Assembly (NCBI GenBank): GCA_902494195.1
Contig: CABUSH010000007.1
Coordinates: 31,366 to 95,365, forward strand
Direction of reading: 5' to 3'
From: an uncultured Collinsella sp.
GTDB taxonomy: Bacteria > Actinomycetota > Coriobacteriia > Coriobacteriales > Coriobacteriaceae
Length of the DNA stretch: 64,000 nucleotides
In this document: piece by piece, positions 34,641-42,456 of the stretch
Layout of the letters: each line of letters begins with the position of its first letter
Numbering within the stretch: position 1 is the stretch's first letter
The notes under the pieces: generated by a model
The model's input: the letters and a program-made list of their open reading frames with translations, nothing else
Told to the model about the DNA's origin: nothing
Databases searched by the model: none
Position numbers and translations under genes: made by a program

Positions 34641-34813
34641 AGAACCCCTCTCTTGTTAGGGCCGCCGAACCGTGCCTCCACGGAAATGGACGGTAGCCCG
34701 AATAAAACCGTACGCGCACAGGCGTTGTGCAGACATACGGTGCAAATTATACCCTCATGGACATGTCACTTACGTGTGTCTTCGGCGGTTGGGAGCAGGG
34801 TTTATCCACTTCG

Positions 34814-34848
34814 ACCTGCCAAAGGGGGAGAGGTTTATTTTGGCAGGT
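34814..34848. repeat. Dispersed intergenic hairpin, AAACCTGCC type (copy 2)
   Basis: ACCTGCCAAA (34814-34823) pairs exactly with TTTGGCAGGT (34839-34848). The loop and 3' arm repeat AGGTTTATTTTGGCAGGTTT, as in copy 1 at 8962. Confidence 0.6.
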
Positions 34849-34865
34849 TTTATCAGGCAAAACGG

Positions 34866-34909
34866 CAAAGGGGGCCGGCCTCGCGCTTCGGTGAGGCCGG
34901 CCCCCTTTG
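34866..34909 (-). terminator. Strong GC hairpin, probable terminator of pth
   Basis: A 17-bp perfect stem (CAAAGGGGGCCGGCCTC and its complement). Read leftward it is followed by TTTGCCGTTTTG, a weak T-tract. Confidence 0.6.
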
Positions 34910-34976
34910 GAGCGTTGCATATGTATAGCGGCACAGGGTTTATTGCGACGCAGCCGCCGCGGCGTTTCCGCAGATG

Positions 34977-35013
34977 AAACCTGCCAAAATAAACATCTCT
35001 AAATGGTAGGTTT
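34977..35013. repeat. Dispersed intergenic hairpin, AAACCTGCC type (copy 3, inverted)
   Basis: AAACCTGCC (34977-34985) pairs with GGTAGGTTT (35005-35013). AAACCTGCCAAAATAAAC is the reverse complement of the copy-2 arm. It touches the pth stop codon. Confidence 0.6.
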
Positions 35014-35642
35014 TAGTGCTTGCCGTTGGCGGAAGCGGCGCCGTTTACGTGATCGCGGGCGTAGATTACGCCGTGGACGATGGCCAGACCGGCGGCATCT
35101 GCGGCGCGGGCGCAGGTGTTCTGGAAGTCCTCGGCCTCGCGGGCGCGCAGCTGCTTGAGCACGTAATCTGCCACGGCCATCTTGCCGGGAGGGTTGCCGA
35201 TACCGGTGCGGATGCGACTAAAGTCGCGGCTGCCCATTTTGTCGATGATGGAGCGCAGGCCGTTGTGACCGGCATGGCCTCCGCCCACCTTAACACGCAC
35301 GTCGCCGGCGGGAATATCGAGCTCGTCGTGAATCACGAGTAGCTCCTCGGCCTTGATCTTGTACTCGCGGCAGAGCTTGGAGATGGGTCCGCCCGAGGTG
35401 TTCATGTACGACTGCGGCTTGACCAGTACAATCTGGCGCTTGCCGTTCTCTTCCTCGGCATCGTTGATGTTGATGAGCGCGACCTCGGCGCCTGCTTGGT
35501 TTTTCCAGTACGTGACGCCGGCCTGACGGGCCAGCTCGTCGATCGCCTTAAAACCGGCGTTGTGGCGGGTCTCGGCATACTCATCGCCAGGGTTGCCAAG
35601 TCCGGCAACCATGCGAATCTTAAGCGGCTGTGCAGCTGCCAT
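35013..35642 (-). CDS. pth: Peptidyl-tRNA hydrolase
   Basis: Releases tRNA from stalled peptidyl-tRNA. About 209 residues. Motifs are MVAGLGNPGDEYAETRHNAGF with the catalytic His, VKPQSYMNTSG, HDELDIPAG and GGGHAGHNGLRSI. I start it at the ATG ending at base 35642 (MAAAQPLKIR) because AAAGGACG lies directly upstream on the minus strand. A longer frame begins seven codons earlier without such a site. It is downstream of prs but separated by a long hairpin. Confidence 0.95.
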   Translation of the reverse strand: MAAAQPLKIRMVAGLGNPGDEYAETRHNAGFKAIDELARQAGVTYWKNQAGAEVALININDAEEENGKRQIVLVKPQSYMNTSGGPISKLCREYKIKAEELLVIHDELDIPAGDVRVKVGGGHAGHNGLRSIIDKMGSRDFSRIRTGIGNPPGKMAVADYVLKQLRAREAEDFQNTCARAADAAGLAIVHGVIYARDHVNGAASANGKH

Positions 35643-35758
35643 GTTCGTCCTTTCGTTACACATAAAAGTTCAGTCAACGACAAAGGCTACCACGCCCGCC
35701 GAAGGCGAGGAAAGGTTGCAGCAAAGTCATTTCAGAAAACAGCTGCCCCGAGACAGCA

Positions 35759-35863
35759 GGAAGCCCCGGACACGCCGGGAGGGGTTATCAAAGCGAACAT
35801 CCCGCAGCCGCAAAGCGGCGAGGACGTTCGCGTGATAACCCCGCAGGTGTGTCCGGGGCTTCC
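35759..35863. repeat. Long nested inverted repeat between prs and pth
   Basis: About 50 bp on each side pair with few interruptions. Outer stem GGAAGCCCCGGACAC with its complement; next GGGGTTATCA with TGATAACCCC; then GCGAAC with GTTCGC; the inner hairpin is GCCGC-AAA-GCGGC. It lies in the 3' region of prs (minus strand) and may act as terminator, attenuator or mobile palindrome. Confidence 0.7.
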
Positions 35864-35886
35864 GGAGGGATGCGAGGGTCGAGCGA

Positions 35887-36873
35887 CTACAGTGCGAAGT
35901 CGCCGCCGACGAGCGTGGAGACGGGCTCCTCGTGGTAAACGGCGGAGATGGCCTGAGCGAACTCTTCGGCGACCGAGATGGTCTTGATCTTGCCGCCGAC
36001 CTCGACGGGGATGGCATCGGTGACGACGCACTCGACGATGGGGGCATCGTTCAGGCGCTCGATGGCCGGACCGGAGAAGATGCCGTGGGTGGCGCAGACG
36101 TAGATGTCGCCGGCGCCCATAGCCTTGAGCTCCTTGACGTTGGCGCACAGGGTACCAGCGGTGTCGATCATGTCGTCGTTGATGACGCAGGTCTTGCCCT
36201 TGATGTCACCGATGATGCCCATGACCTCGGCGGCATTGTGGCGCGGACGGCCCTTGTGGGCGATGGCCAGGTCGCAGCCGAGCATGTCGGACAGCTTCTT
36301 GGCGGCCTTGGCACGACCCACGTCGGGGGAGACGACAACCAGGTTGTCGGTGTCGAAGTTCATGGCGTTGTAGTACTGGCCAAACAGCGGCAGTGCGGAC
36401 AGGTGGTTGACCGGGATATCAAAGAAGCCCTGGATCTGACCCTGGTGCAGGTCGAGGGTGATGATGCGGTCGACGCCGGCGCGCTCGAGCAGGTTGGCGA
36501 CGAGGCGGGCGGTGATGGGCTCGCGCGGGCCGGCCTTGCGGTCCTGGCGGGCATAGCCGTAGTGGGTGATGACGGCGGTGATGGAGCGGGCGGATGCGCG
36601 CTTGGCAGCGTCGGTGGCGATGAGCAGCTCCATGAGCATGTCGTTGACGTTGCCGCCGGCCACGGACTGAATCAGGAAGACGTCGGCGCCGCGGACGGTC
36701 TCGTCGTAGCGGGCGTAAATCTCACCGTTGGCGAACTGCTTTAGCGTAAGGCCCGAAAGCTCGACCCCAAGGTACTCAGCGATCTTCTGAGCGAGGGGAC
36801 GGTTGGAGGAACCGGAATACACGCGGATGGACTTGCGCATATTCTCCGACTTCTCGGGATCATTAATCGGCAT
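35887..36873 (-). CDS. prs: Ribose-phosphate pyrophosphokinase (PRPP synthetase)
   Basis: Makes PRPP from ribose 5-phosphate and ATP, feeding purine, pyrimidine, His and Trp synthesis. 328 residues. Class I motifs are GSSNRPLAQKIA, FANGEIYARYDETVRGADVF, YGYARQDRKAGPREPI, the LDLHQGQIQGFF flexible loop, VVVSPDVGRAKAAK and the PRPP loop CVINDDMIDTAGT. AAGGAGAAGGG lies upstream of the start at base 36873. glmU lies upstream on the same strand but a terminator separates them. The order glmU-prs-pth is common in Gram-positive bacteria. Confidence 0.96.
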   Translation of the reverse strand: MPINDPEKSENMRKSIRVYSGSSNRPLAQKIAEYLGVELSGLTLKQFANGEIYARYDETVRGADVFLIQSVAGGNVNDMLMELLIATDAAKRASARSITAVITHYGYARQDRKAGPREPITARLVANLLERAGVDRIITLDLHQGQIQGFFDIPVNHLSALPLFGQYYNAMNFDTDNLVVVSPDVGRAKAAKKLSDMLGCDLAIAHKGRPRHNAAEVMGIIGDIKGKTCVINDDMIDTAGTLCANVKELKAMGAGDIYVCATHGIFSGPAIERLNDAPIVECVVTDAIPVEVGGKIKTISVAEEFAQAISAVYHEEPVSTLVGGDFAL

Positions 36874-37014
36874 TACCCTTCTCCTTTATATCGAATGCCA
36901 TATAGATGCCTTGTTGCATTGTAACCGCGCGACGGGGTTAATCGGGTCTTGATAACGTCTTTACCGTCAACGGACACGAACCGACCACTCATCCGGTCGC
37001 GCAGGTCACGATAG

Positions 37015-37048
37015 AAAAAGGAGCCGTCCCCATGGAACAGCTCCTTTT
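37015..37048 (-). terminator. Terminator after glmU
   Basis: Read leftward, AAAAGGAGC pairs with GCTCCTTTTT around a 15-nt loop and ends in a T-run. Confidence 0.8.
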
Positions 37049-37063
37049 GTGCTTGATAAAACG

Positions 37064-38476
37064 TTATGCCTCGTCGTCCTCGTGCAGACGGCGGCGATAA
37101 TCGGCGGCCCAGCCCTCAATATTTACCTGACGGGCACGACCCAGGCCAAGTGCGTCGGCCGGGACCGGCTCGGTGATGACAGAGCCGGCGGCCACAAGCG
37201 CGCCGTCGCCGATCTGGGCGGGCGCGACCATCATGGTGTCGGAGCCGATGAAGGCATCCTTGCCGATGACGGTCTTGTGCTTGTGCACACCATCGTAGTT
37301 GCAGGTGATGGAGCCCGCGCCCACGTTGACGCCGGAGCCCATGGTGGTATCGCCGATGTAGGACAGGTGCGGCACCTTGGAGCCCTCGCCGATCGTGGAC
37401 TTCTTGATCTCCACGTGCGTGCCGGCCTTGGAACCGTCGAGCATGTGAGTGCCCGGGCGCAGGTAGGCGCGCGGGCCGCAGTCGACGCCGTTCTCGATGA
37501 CGGCCTCGATGGCGATGGTCTCATCGATGACGCAACCGCTGCCGACGGTGGTGTCGGTGAGGCGGCTGTTGGGGCCGAGCTGGCACTCCTCGCCCACGGT
37601 GACGTGGCCGATCAGGTGCGTTTGCGGCCACACGACGGTGTCGCGGCCGATGGTGGCGTCGGGACCGATCCAGGCCTGCGTGGGGTCGATGAACGTGACG
37701 CCCTCGGCCATCCAGTGCTCGTTGATGCGGTCGCGTGCGATGGCGGTGAGCTGTGCGAGCTGGATACGGCTGTTGACGCCCAAGCCGTCGCGGTAGTCGT
37801 CACAGTGGAAGATGGAGACTGCCTGGCCGTGGCCTTTGAGGATCTCGAGCATGTCGGGCAGGTAGTACTCGGACTGCGCGTTGTCGTTGCCGATCTCGTT
37901 GATGTGGGCGGCGAGCTGCGCGCCGTCGAAGGCGTAGCAGCCGGCGTTGCACTCGAGCAGCGTGGCGGCCTGCTCGGGCGTGCAGTCCTTCTGCTCGATG
38001 ATGCGCTCGATCTGGCCGTCGGCGCCCAGCTTGATGCGGCCGTAGCCGAAAGGATCGGGCGGGGTCATGGTCATGACGGTGCAGGCGAGCTCGCCGGTGG
38101 CGACGGTCTGCGCGAACTTGGCGACGGTGTCGGCGGTGATGAGCGGCAAGTCGCCGTTGAGCACGACGACCGGGCCTTGCGTGATGCCGCAGGCCTCGAG
38201 TGCGACCTTCACGGCGTGGCCGGTGCCCAGGCGCTCGGTCTGCTCAACGCACTCGACCTTGGTGGCGCTGTTGGCGTAGGCGCCGTCGATCAGGGCGCGC
38301 ATCTCGTCGGCGTGGCTGCCGATGACGACCACGACGCGGCTGCAGCCGGCCTTGATGGTGGCGTCGACGATCCACTGAACCATGGGCTTGCCCAGGATCT
38401 TGTGCGAAACCTTGCAGTGGTTCGACTTCATGCGGGTGCCCTCGCCGGCGGCGAGGATAATTGCGGTTGCGTCCAT
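37064..38476 (-). CDS. glmU: Bifunctional UDP-N-acetylglucosamine pyrophosphorylase / glucosamine-1-phosphate acetyltransferase
   Basis: Makes UDP-GlcNAc for cell-wall synthesis. 470 residues. The N-terminal uridyltransferase begins MDATAIILAAGEGTRMKSN and has LGTGHAVKVAL and VLNGDLPLI. The C-terminal left-handed beta-helix acyltransferase has LRPGTHMLDGSKAGTHVEIKKS and GAGSITCNYDGVHKHKT. The start is set at the ATG ending at base 38476, preceded by AGGAGATCAC. The open frame extends 69 codons further upstream, but that part overlaps the divergent promoter region and shows no homology. Confidence 0.95.
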   Translation of the reverse strand: MDATAIILAAGEGTRMKSNHCKVSHKILGKPMVQWIVDATIKAGCSRVVVVIGSHADEMRALIDGAYANSATKVECVEQTERLGTGHAVKVALEACGITQGPVVVLNGDLPLITADTVAKFAQTVATGELACTVMTMTPPDPFGYGRIKLGADGQIERIIEQKDCTPEQAATLLECNAGCYAFDGAQLAAHINEIGNDNAQSEYYLPDMLEILKGHGQAVSIFHCDDYRDGLGVNSRIQLAQLTAIARDRINEHWMAEGVTFIDPTQAWIGPDATIGRDTVVWPQTHLIGHVTVGEECQLGPNSRLTDTTVGSGCVIDETIAIEAVIENGVDCGPRAYLRPGTHMLDGSKAGTHVEIKKSTIGEGSKVPHLSYIGDTTMGSGVNVGAGSITCNYDGVHKHKTVIGKDAFIGSDTMMVAPAQIGDGALVAAGSVITEPVPADALGLGRARQVNIEGWAADYRRRLHEDDEA

Positions 38477-38672
38477 GTGATCTCCTGTTACGTTATAGAG
38501 ACGTGTGTTTGGAAACGATACACGGCGCAATATGATACCGCAGGCATATGATGAGCGCGTAACGATTGGCGCATTGCCGCTGATGTCGGTGCCGCCGGCG
38601 TGGTGTTTGCGCTGGTTGTGCATGGCGTCGGCGCTGCGGCGTTGGCGTTTGAGCGAGGGATGGGAGGTGCCC

Positions 38673-39560
38673 GTGGATATCATGCGAGAGGAATCGGGCC
38701 ACGAGCCCGTCGCGGCATTTTCGATGTCGCATCCGGCGGTGCCGGCGCTCTACATGGTGCTGACGCTGGGACTCACCATGTTCTCGATGCAGCCGGTGCT
38801 GATTGCACTGTCGCTTGCGGGCGGGTTGGCGTACGGGTTTGCGATGCGCGGCGCCGCGCGTACGTTGGGGGCGCTTCGCTGGCAGCTGCCGGTGATCTTG
38901 ATCATCGCGGTGCTCAATCCGCTGTTTAGCGCCTCGGGCTCGACGGAGCTGTTCCGTATTGGCATGCGCGCGGTGTATCTGGAGAGCATGGTATACGGCC
39001 TGTGCATGGGCGGGCTGTTTGTGGCGAGCGTGCTGTGGTTTGAGGCGGCGTCGTCGATGCTCGAATACGACAAGGTGCTTGCGCTTTTGGGCAACGCCGC
39101 GCCGGTGATCGCGCTCATGATTTCGATGTGCATGCGGCTTATCCCGCAGTTTTTGCGCCGCGGCCGCACGGTGCTGGCGGTGCAAGATGCGATTGATGTG
39201 CCGGGCCGCGCGCCGGCCGACCCCGTGCGCTCGCGCTTGCGGGCATCGAGTGTGTTGATGGGCTGGGGCATGGAAGATTCGCTGGAGCGCGCGGACGCGA
39301 TGCGCTCGCGCGGGTGGGGTGCCGCGACGCGTCGTACGACGTATGCGCGGTATCGGCTGGGGCGCAGCGACGTTGCCGCGCTGGCCGGGCTCGCACTGTT
39401 TGGTGCTGCCGAGGTGGCAGTGGCGTGGACCGCGACGACGCAGTATTCGTTTTATCCGCAGCTCTCGGTGCCGGCGCCGTGGCCGGGCTATGTCGTGTAC
39501 GCTGCCTGGATGGTGCTGCCTTGCGCGTTGCGCGCGATTGATGAGAAGAGGTTTGGCTGA
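38673..39560 (+). CDS. ECF transporter T component (energy-coupling membrane protein)
   Basis: About 295 residues from GTG 38673, which has GGGAGG five bases upstream. The frame is open back to about 38505, so an earlier start cannot be ruled out. Six or so membrane helices. The EcfT coupling motifs are recognisable near the C-terminal half (RGRTVLAVQDAIDV region and SLERADAMRSRGWG, the Ala-Arg-Gly type motif that contacts the ATPases). The stop overlaps the start of the ATPase gene. With the fused ATPase and S component it forms a complete ECF importer. Confidence 0.85.
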   Translation: MDIMREESGHEPVAAFSMSHPAVPALYMVLTLGLTMFSMQPVLIALSLAGGLAYGFAMRGAARTLGALRWQLPVILIIAVLNPLFSASGSTELFRIGMRAVYLESMVYGLCMGGLFVASVLWFEAASSMLEYDKVLALLGNAAPVIALMISMCMRLIPQFLRRGRTVLAVQDAIDVPGRAPADPVRSRLRASSVLMGWGMEDSLERADAMRSRGWGAATRRTTYARYRLGRSDVAALAGLALFGAAEVAVAWTATTQYSFYPQLSVPAPWPGYVVYAAWMVLPCALRAIDEKRFG

Positions 39561-41203
39561 TGGCTCGGTTGGATAGGGGCCCAGTGTCGGGCGCGGCATA
39601 CGGCCCGGATATGCCGGCGATTGAGGTGCGGAGCCTGAGCTTTGCCTACCCCGATGCTGGTGCTGCGGTGCTCGAGGGGCTCGACTGGTCTGTTCCCCAA
39701 GGTGCATTTGCGCTGCTTGTTGGCGGTACCGGATCGGGTAAGTCGACGCTGCTGTCGCTGCTCAAGCCCGAGATCGCTCCGGCGGGCGAGCGCACTGGCG
39801 AACTGCGCGTGCTGGGCGAGAACGTTGCCGACATGGACGTGCGGGCATCGGCGGAGCGCGTGGGCTATGTGTTCCAGGATCCCGAGAACCAGATCGTGTG
39901 CGAAACCGTGTGGCACGAGATGGCGTTTGGCCTGGAAAACTTGGGGCTAGCGCGTGATGAGATGCGCCGTCGCGTAGCTGAGACCAGCTATTTCTTTGGG
40001 CTGGAAGATTGGCTTCACCGCGATACTGACACGCTTTCGGGCGGTCGCAAACAGTTGCTGTCGTTGGCGGCCGTTCTGACGCTGCGCCCGCGCGTGCTGC
40101 TGCTCGACGAGCCCACGTCTCAGCTTGATCCGGTTGCGGAGAAGAATTTCCTGCACGCGCTGTTTCGTGTGAATCGCGAGCTGGGCTGCACGGTTGTTGT
40201 GGCGACGCATCAGCCGCGCCCAATGCTCGAATACGCGACGTGTGCGTACCGGATTGAGGACGGTCGCGTGCGCGAGGTGGCGGATATGGCTTCTTTGGGA
40301 CGCCGAGAATCGCTGTTTTCCGATGACATGTTGGGGTGGGGTGCCATCCGATGTGCAAATAAAGGAGTATTCAGCAGGCGTGAGGACAATTTGGGCTCTC
40401 TGGAGCCGCCCGGGGACGTATCGAGCGCGAAAAAAAGTTCGGAATTGGACAAATCGTCCGAATTTGTGGCGCAAACGTCGCTCGAGAACGGCTCGGAAGC
40501 CTTCTCGCGCACGGATGGAAGCAGAATACTCCAAAAAATGCACGGCGGGTCGGCTACCACCCTGTCGGAAGGCTGGTTTCGCTACGATCGAGCGTCCGGC
40601 TGGGTGCTGCGCGGGCTCGATGCTTCGTTTTCGGCTGGCGCGGTGCATGCAATCGTGGGCGGCAACGGATGCGGTAAGTCGACGATGCTCTCGGTGCTGG
40701 CGAAGACCGCCAAGCTGCAGCGCGGCCGCATGGTGCGCGAAGCGGCCTCGGCGGCGCTGCTGCCACAGAATCCCAAGGCATTGCTGGTTGCCGAGACGGT
40801 TCGCGATGAGCTGATGGAATGGGCCTCGACCTGCGGATACGACGAGGCCGCAGCACGGGAGCAGACAGCGCGCCTGGGTCTGGCGGGCTTGGAGGCGCGT
40901 CACCCGTACGATCTTTCGGGCGGTCAGTGCCAGCTGCTTGCGTTGGCAAAGCTGCTGTTGATTGGCCCCGAGCTGCTATTGCTCGATGAGCCCACCAAGG
41001 GTTTGGACCTGGCCAGCCGCCGCATCATCGCCCGTGCCCTGCGTGACCATGCGAAGGCTGGCGGCACCGTCATCATGGCTACGCACGATTTGGACTTTGC
41101 CGAGCAGGTAGCCGACGACGTCGCCATGATGTTTGACGGCGAGATTGCCTGCGTGGAGCCCCCGGCCGACTTCTTTGCCGACAACGTGTTCTATAGGGCG
41201 TGA
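39560..41203 (+). CDS. ECF transporter ATPase, two nucleotide-binding domains fused
   Basis: 547 residues containing two ABC ATPase domains. Domain 1 (about 20-250) has Walker A GGTGSGKST, signature LSGGRKQ and Walker B VLLLDEPTSQLDP. Domain 2 (about 345-547) has GGNGCGKST, LSGGQCQ and LLLLDEPTKGLD. Between them is a charged, non-conserved linker of about 70 residues. Most ECF systems encode EcfA1 and EcfA2 separately; here one chain supplies both. Start ATG 39560 shares its first base with the stop of the T gene. Confidence 0.93.
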   Translation: MARLDRGPVSGAAYGPDMPAIEVRSLSFAYPDAGAAVLEGLDWSVPQGAFALLVGGTGSGKSTLLSLLKPEIAPAGERTGELRVLGENVADMDVRASAERVGYVFQDPENQIVCETVWHEMAFGLENLGLARDEMRRRVAETSYFFGLEDWLHRDTDTLSGGRKQLLSLAAVLTLRPRVLLLDEPTSQLDPVAEKNFLHALFRVNRELGCTVVVATHQPRPMLEYATCAYRIEDGRVREVADMASLGRRESLFSDDMLGWGAIRCANKGVFSRREDNLGSLEPPGDVSSAKKSSELDKSSEFVAQTSLENGSEAFSRTDGSRILQKMHGGSATTLSEGWFRYDRASGWVLRGLDASFSAGAVHAIVGGNGCGKSTMLSVLAKTAKLQRGRMVREAASAALLPQNPKALLVAETVRDELMEWASTCGYDEAAAREQTARLGLAGLEARHPYDLSGGQCQLLALAKLLLIGPELLLLDEPTKGLDLASRRIIARALRDHAKAGGTVIMATHDLDFAEQVADDVAMMFDGEIACVEPPADFFADNVFYRA

Positions 41204-41207
41204 TGGG

Positions 41208-41921
41208 ATGACGGACTGTCGTTTCTCGCGTTTACTCACAAAACTGGAGATTCCGCTGTTGTTGGCGGTGCCGGCGGTGATGGCAACGGCGTTGCTGGCG
41301 GGCGTTGAGCAGGCGGCGCTCGCCATGCTTGTCGTGGTGGCGCTGGTGCTTGCGCTGTTCTTTGCAGGCTACGAGGCGTCGCGACCGGGCCTGCGCCAGA
41401 TTATGCCCACGCTGGTGCTGGCGGCGCTGGCGGCGGCGGGCCGCATCTTGTTCGGCCCCATTCCCGACTTTAAACCCGTGAGCGCCATCGCCATCATCGC
41501 CGGGGCGACGCTCGGGCGTCGCAACGGCTTCATGGTCGGCGCGTTGGCAGCACTGACCAGCAATTTCTTTTTTGGGCAGGGCATGTGGACGCCATGGCAG
41601 ATGTATGCCTGGGGCCTGGTTGGCTATGTTGGCGGTGCGCTGGCGCATGCCGGTGCGTTCGACCGTGCGGATGGAACCGTGCGCATGCCGGCGCTGATGG
41701 CGTACGGCTTTGCTTCGGGTCTGCTGTACGGCGTGGTGATCAACGCGTACGACATTATCGGTTTTGTACAACCGCTCACGTGGGCGGGCGTCGTGGCGCG
41801 TCTTGCCACGGCAGTGCCGTTCGATATCACACACGGCCTCGCGACCTGCGTGTTCTTGGCCGCCCTCTACAAGCCTTGGTGTCGACGGATCAACCGCGTT
41901 GTCGTGAAATACGGGCTGTAG
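41208..41921 (+). CDS. ECF transporter S component (substrate-binding membrane protein)
   Basis: 237 residues, about six membrane helices. The conserved stretch GRILFGPIPDFKPVSAIAIIAGATLG and GALAALTSNFFFGQGMWTPWQMYAWG is typical of an S-component subgroup of the CbrT/YpdP-like type. The substrate (possibly cobalamin or another vitamin) is not certain. The start ATG 41208 lies five bases after the ATPase stop. Basic C-terminal tail. It is the last gene of the ECF operon, and palindromic repeat module 1 follows. Confidence 0.85.
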   Translation: MTDCRFSRLLTKLEIPLLLAVPAVMATALLAGVEQAALAMLVVVALVLALFFAGYEASRPGLRQIMPTLVLAALAAAGRILFGPIPDFKPVSAIAIIAGATLGRRNGFMVGALAALTSNFFFGQGMWTPWQMYAWGLVGYVGGALAHAGAFDRADGTVRMPALMAYGFASGLLYGVVINAYDIIGFVQPLTWAGVVARLATAVPFDITHGLATCVFLAALYKPWCRRINRVVVKYGL

Positions 41922-41961
41922 GGCTGGTTGCGCCGGGGCGTGAATCAATACTTCCGAAGTA

Positions 41962-42127
41962 CCATTTCAAAACTATGCCGGTTTACGGGGCTAGATTAGC
42001 GTAGGCCGACCATACCGGCTTTTTTCAAAATAGAGCAAGCCGTTTACCTGAGGTTTTATTATTTCGGAATTGCGTATGGTTGGGGGTTCGCGATTCAGCC
42101 CCGTAAACCGGCATAGTTTTGGAATGG
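41962..42127. repeat. Palindromic element A, copy 1 (module 1)
   Basis: 31-bp arms (41962-41992 and 42097-42127) match at 30 of 31 positions; the core is CAAAACTATGCCGGTTTACG. Inside, pairing resumes at GACCATAC/GTATGGTT. The centre contains a decayed version of the GCAGG/CCTGC hairpin seen in the other copies. Confidence 0.85.
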
Positions 42128-42170
42128 CCGGCTGATATGACGGGCATCGTGGCCCTCAGAGAGCCAAATC

Positions 42171-42213
42171 GATCCGTTTTCCTCCGTCTCCAGACGTTCC
42201 CGGGGAATCAGTT
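42171..42213 (-). repeat. Flanking motif D, copy 1a (diverged)
   Basis: GATCCGTTTTCCTCCGTCTC, then CGGGGAATCAGTT. It matches the reverse complement of motif D at 57427 with an insertion. Confidence 0.55.
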
Positions 42214-42223
42214 GGCGGCGCTT

Positions 42224-42383
42224 GCCACGAAACTGGCCCATCTACTACGTTTAGCTTGATACCCCCGACCATGACCGCGTTTTATGAAAAACCGCAGGCT
42301 TTCTACCTGCGGTTTTCTTTTTGCGTTGTTCGCTGTGGTTGAGGGTAGTGGCTTAAACGTAGTAGATGGGTCGATTTCGTGGC
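42224..42383. repeat. Palindromic element B, copy 1 (module 1)
   Basis: Arms GCCACGAAA-N4-CCCATCTACTACGTTTA (from 42224) and the inverted copy ending at 42383 pair except for a 4-nt bubble. The centre holds a 12-bp hairpin (GAAAACCGCAGG / CCTGCGGTTTTC) followed by TTTTT, itself terminator-like. Confidence 0.85.
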
Positions 42384-42413
42384 GGGTGGGTCGCGTGGAT
42401 GCCCCCGCGAGGT

Positions 42414-42452
42414 GAAAATGGTCCGTTTTCCTCCGTCCCCAGGGGATCAGTT
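42414..42452 (-). repeat. Flanking motif D, copy 1b
   Basis: GGTCCGTTTTCCTCCGTCCC and following GGGGATCAGTT. It is the reverse complement of the 57427 copy with few differences and ends four bases before the xth stop. Confidence 0.7.
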
Positions 42453-42456
42453 AGGG

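Noticed and set aside
37049..38551. 500-codon open frame antisense to glmU
   Set aside because: glmU motifs are complete; the antisense translation is Gly/Val/Ala/Asp-rich without family features.
42213..42223. Insertion-sequence ends flanking modules 1 and 2
   Set aside because: No transposase frame inside, and no target duplications could be recognised at the module edges.
41962..42383. CRISPR array
   Set aside because: The repeats are inverted rather than direct, with no regular spacer length and no cas genes.
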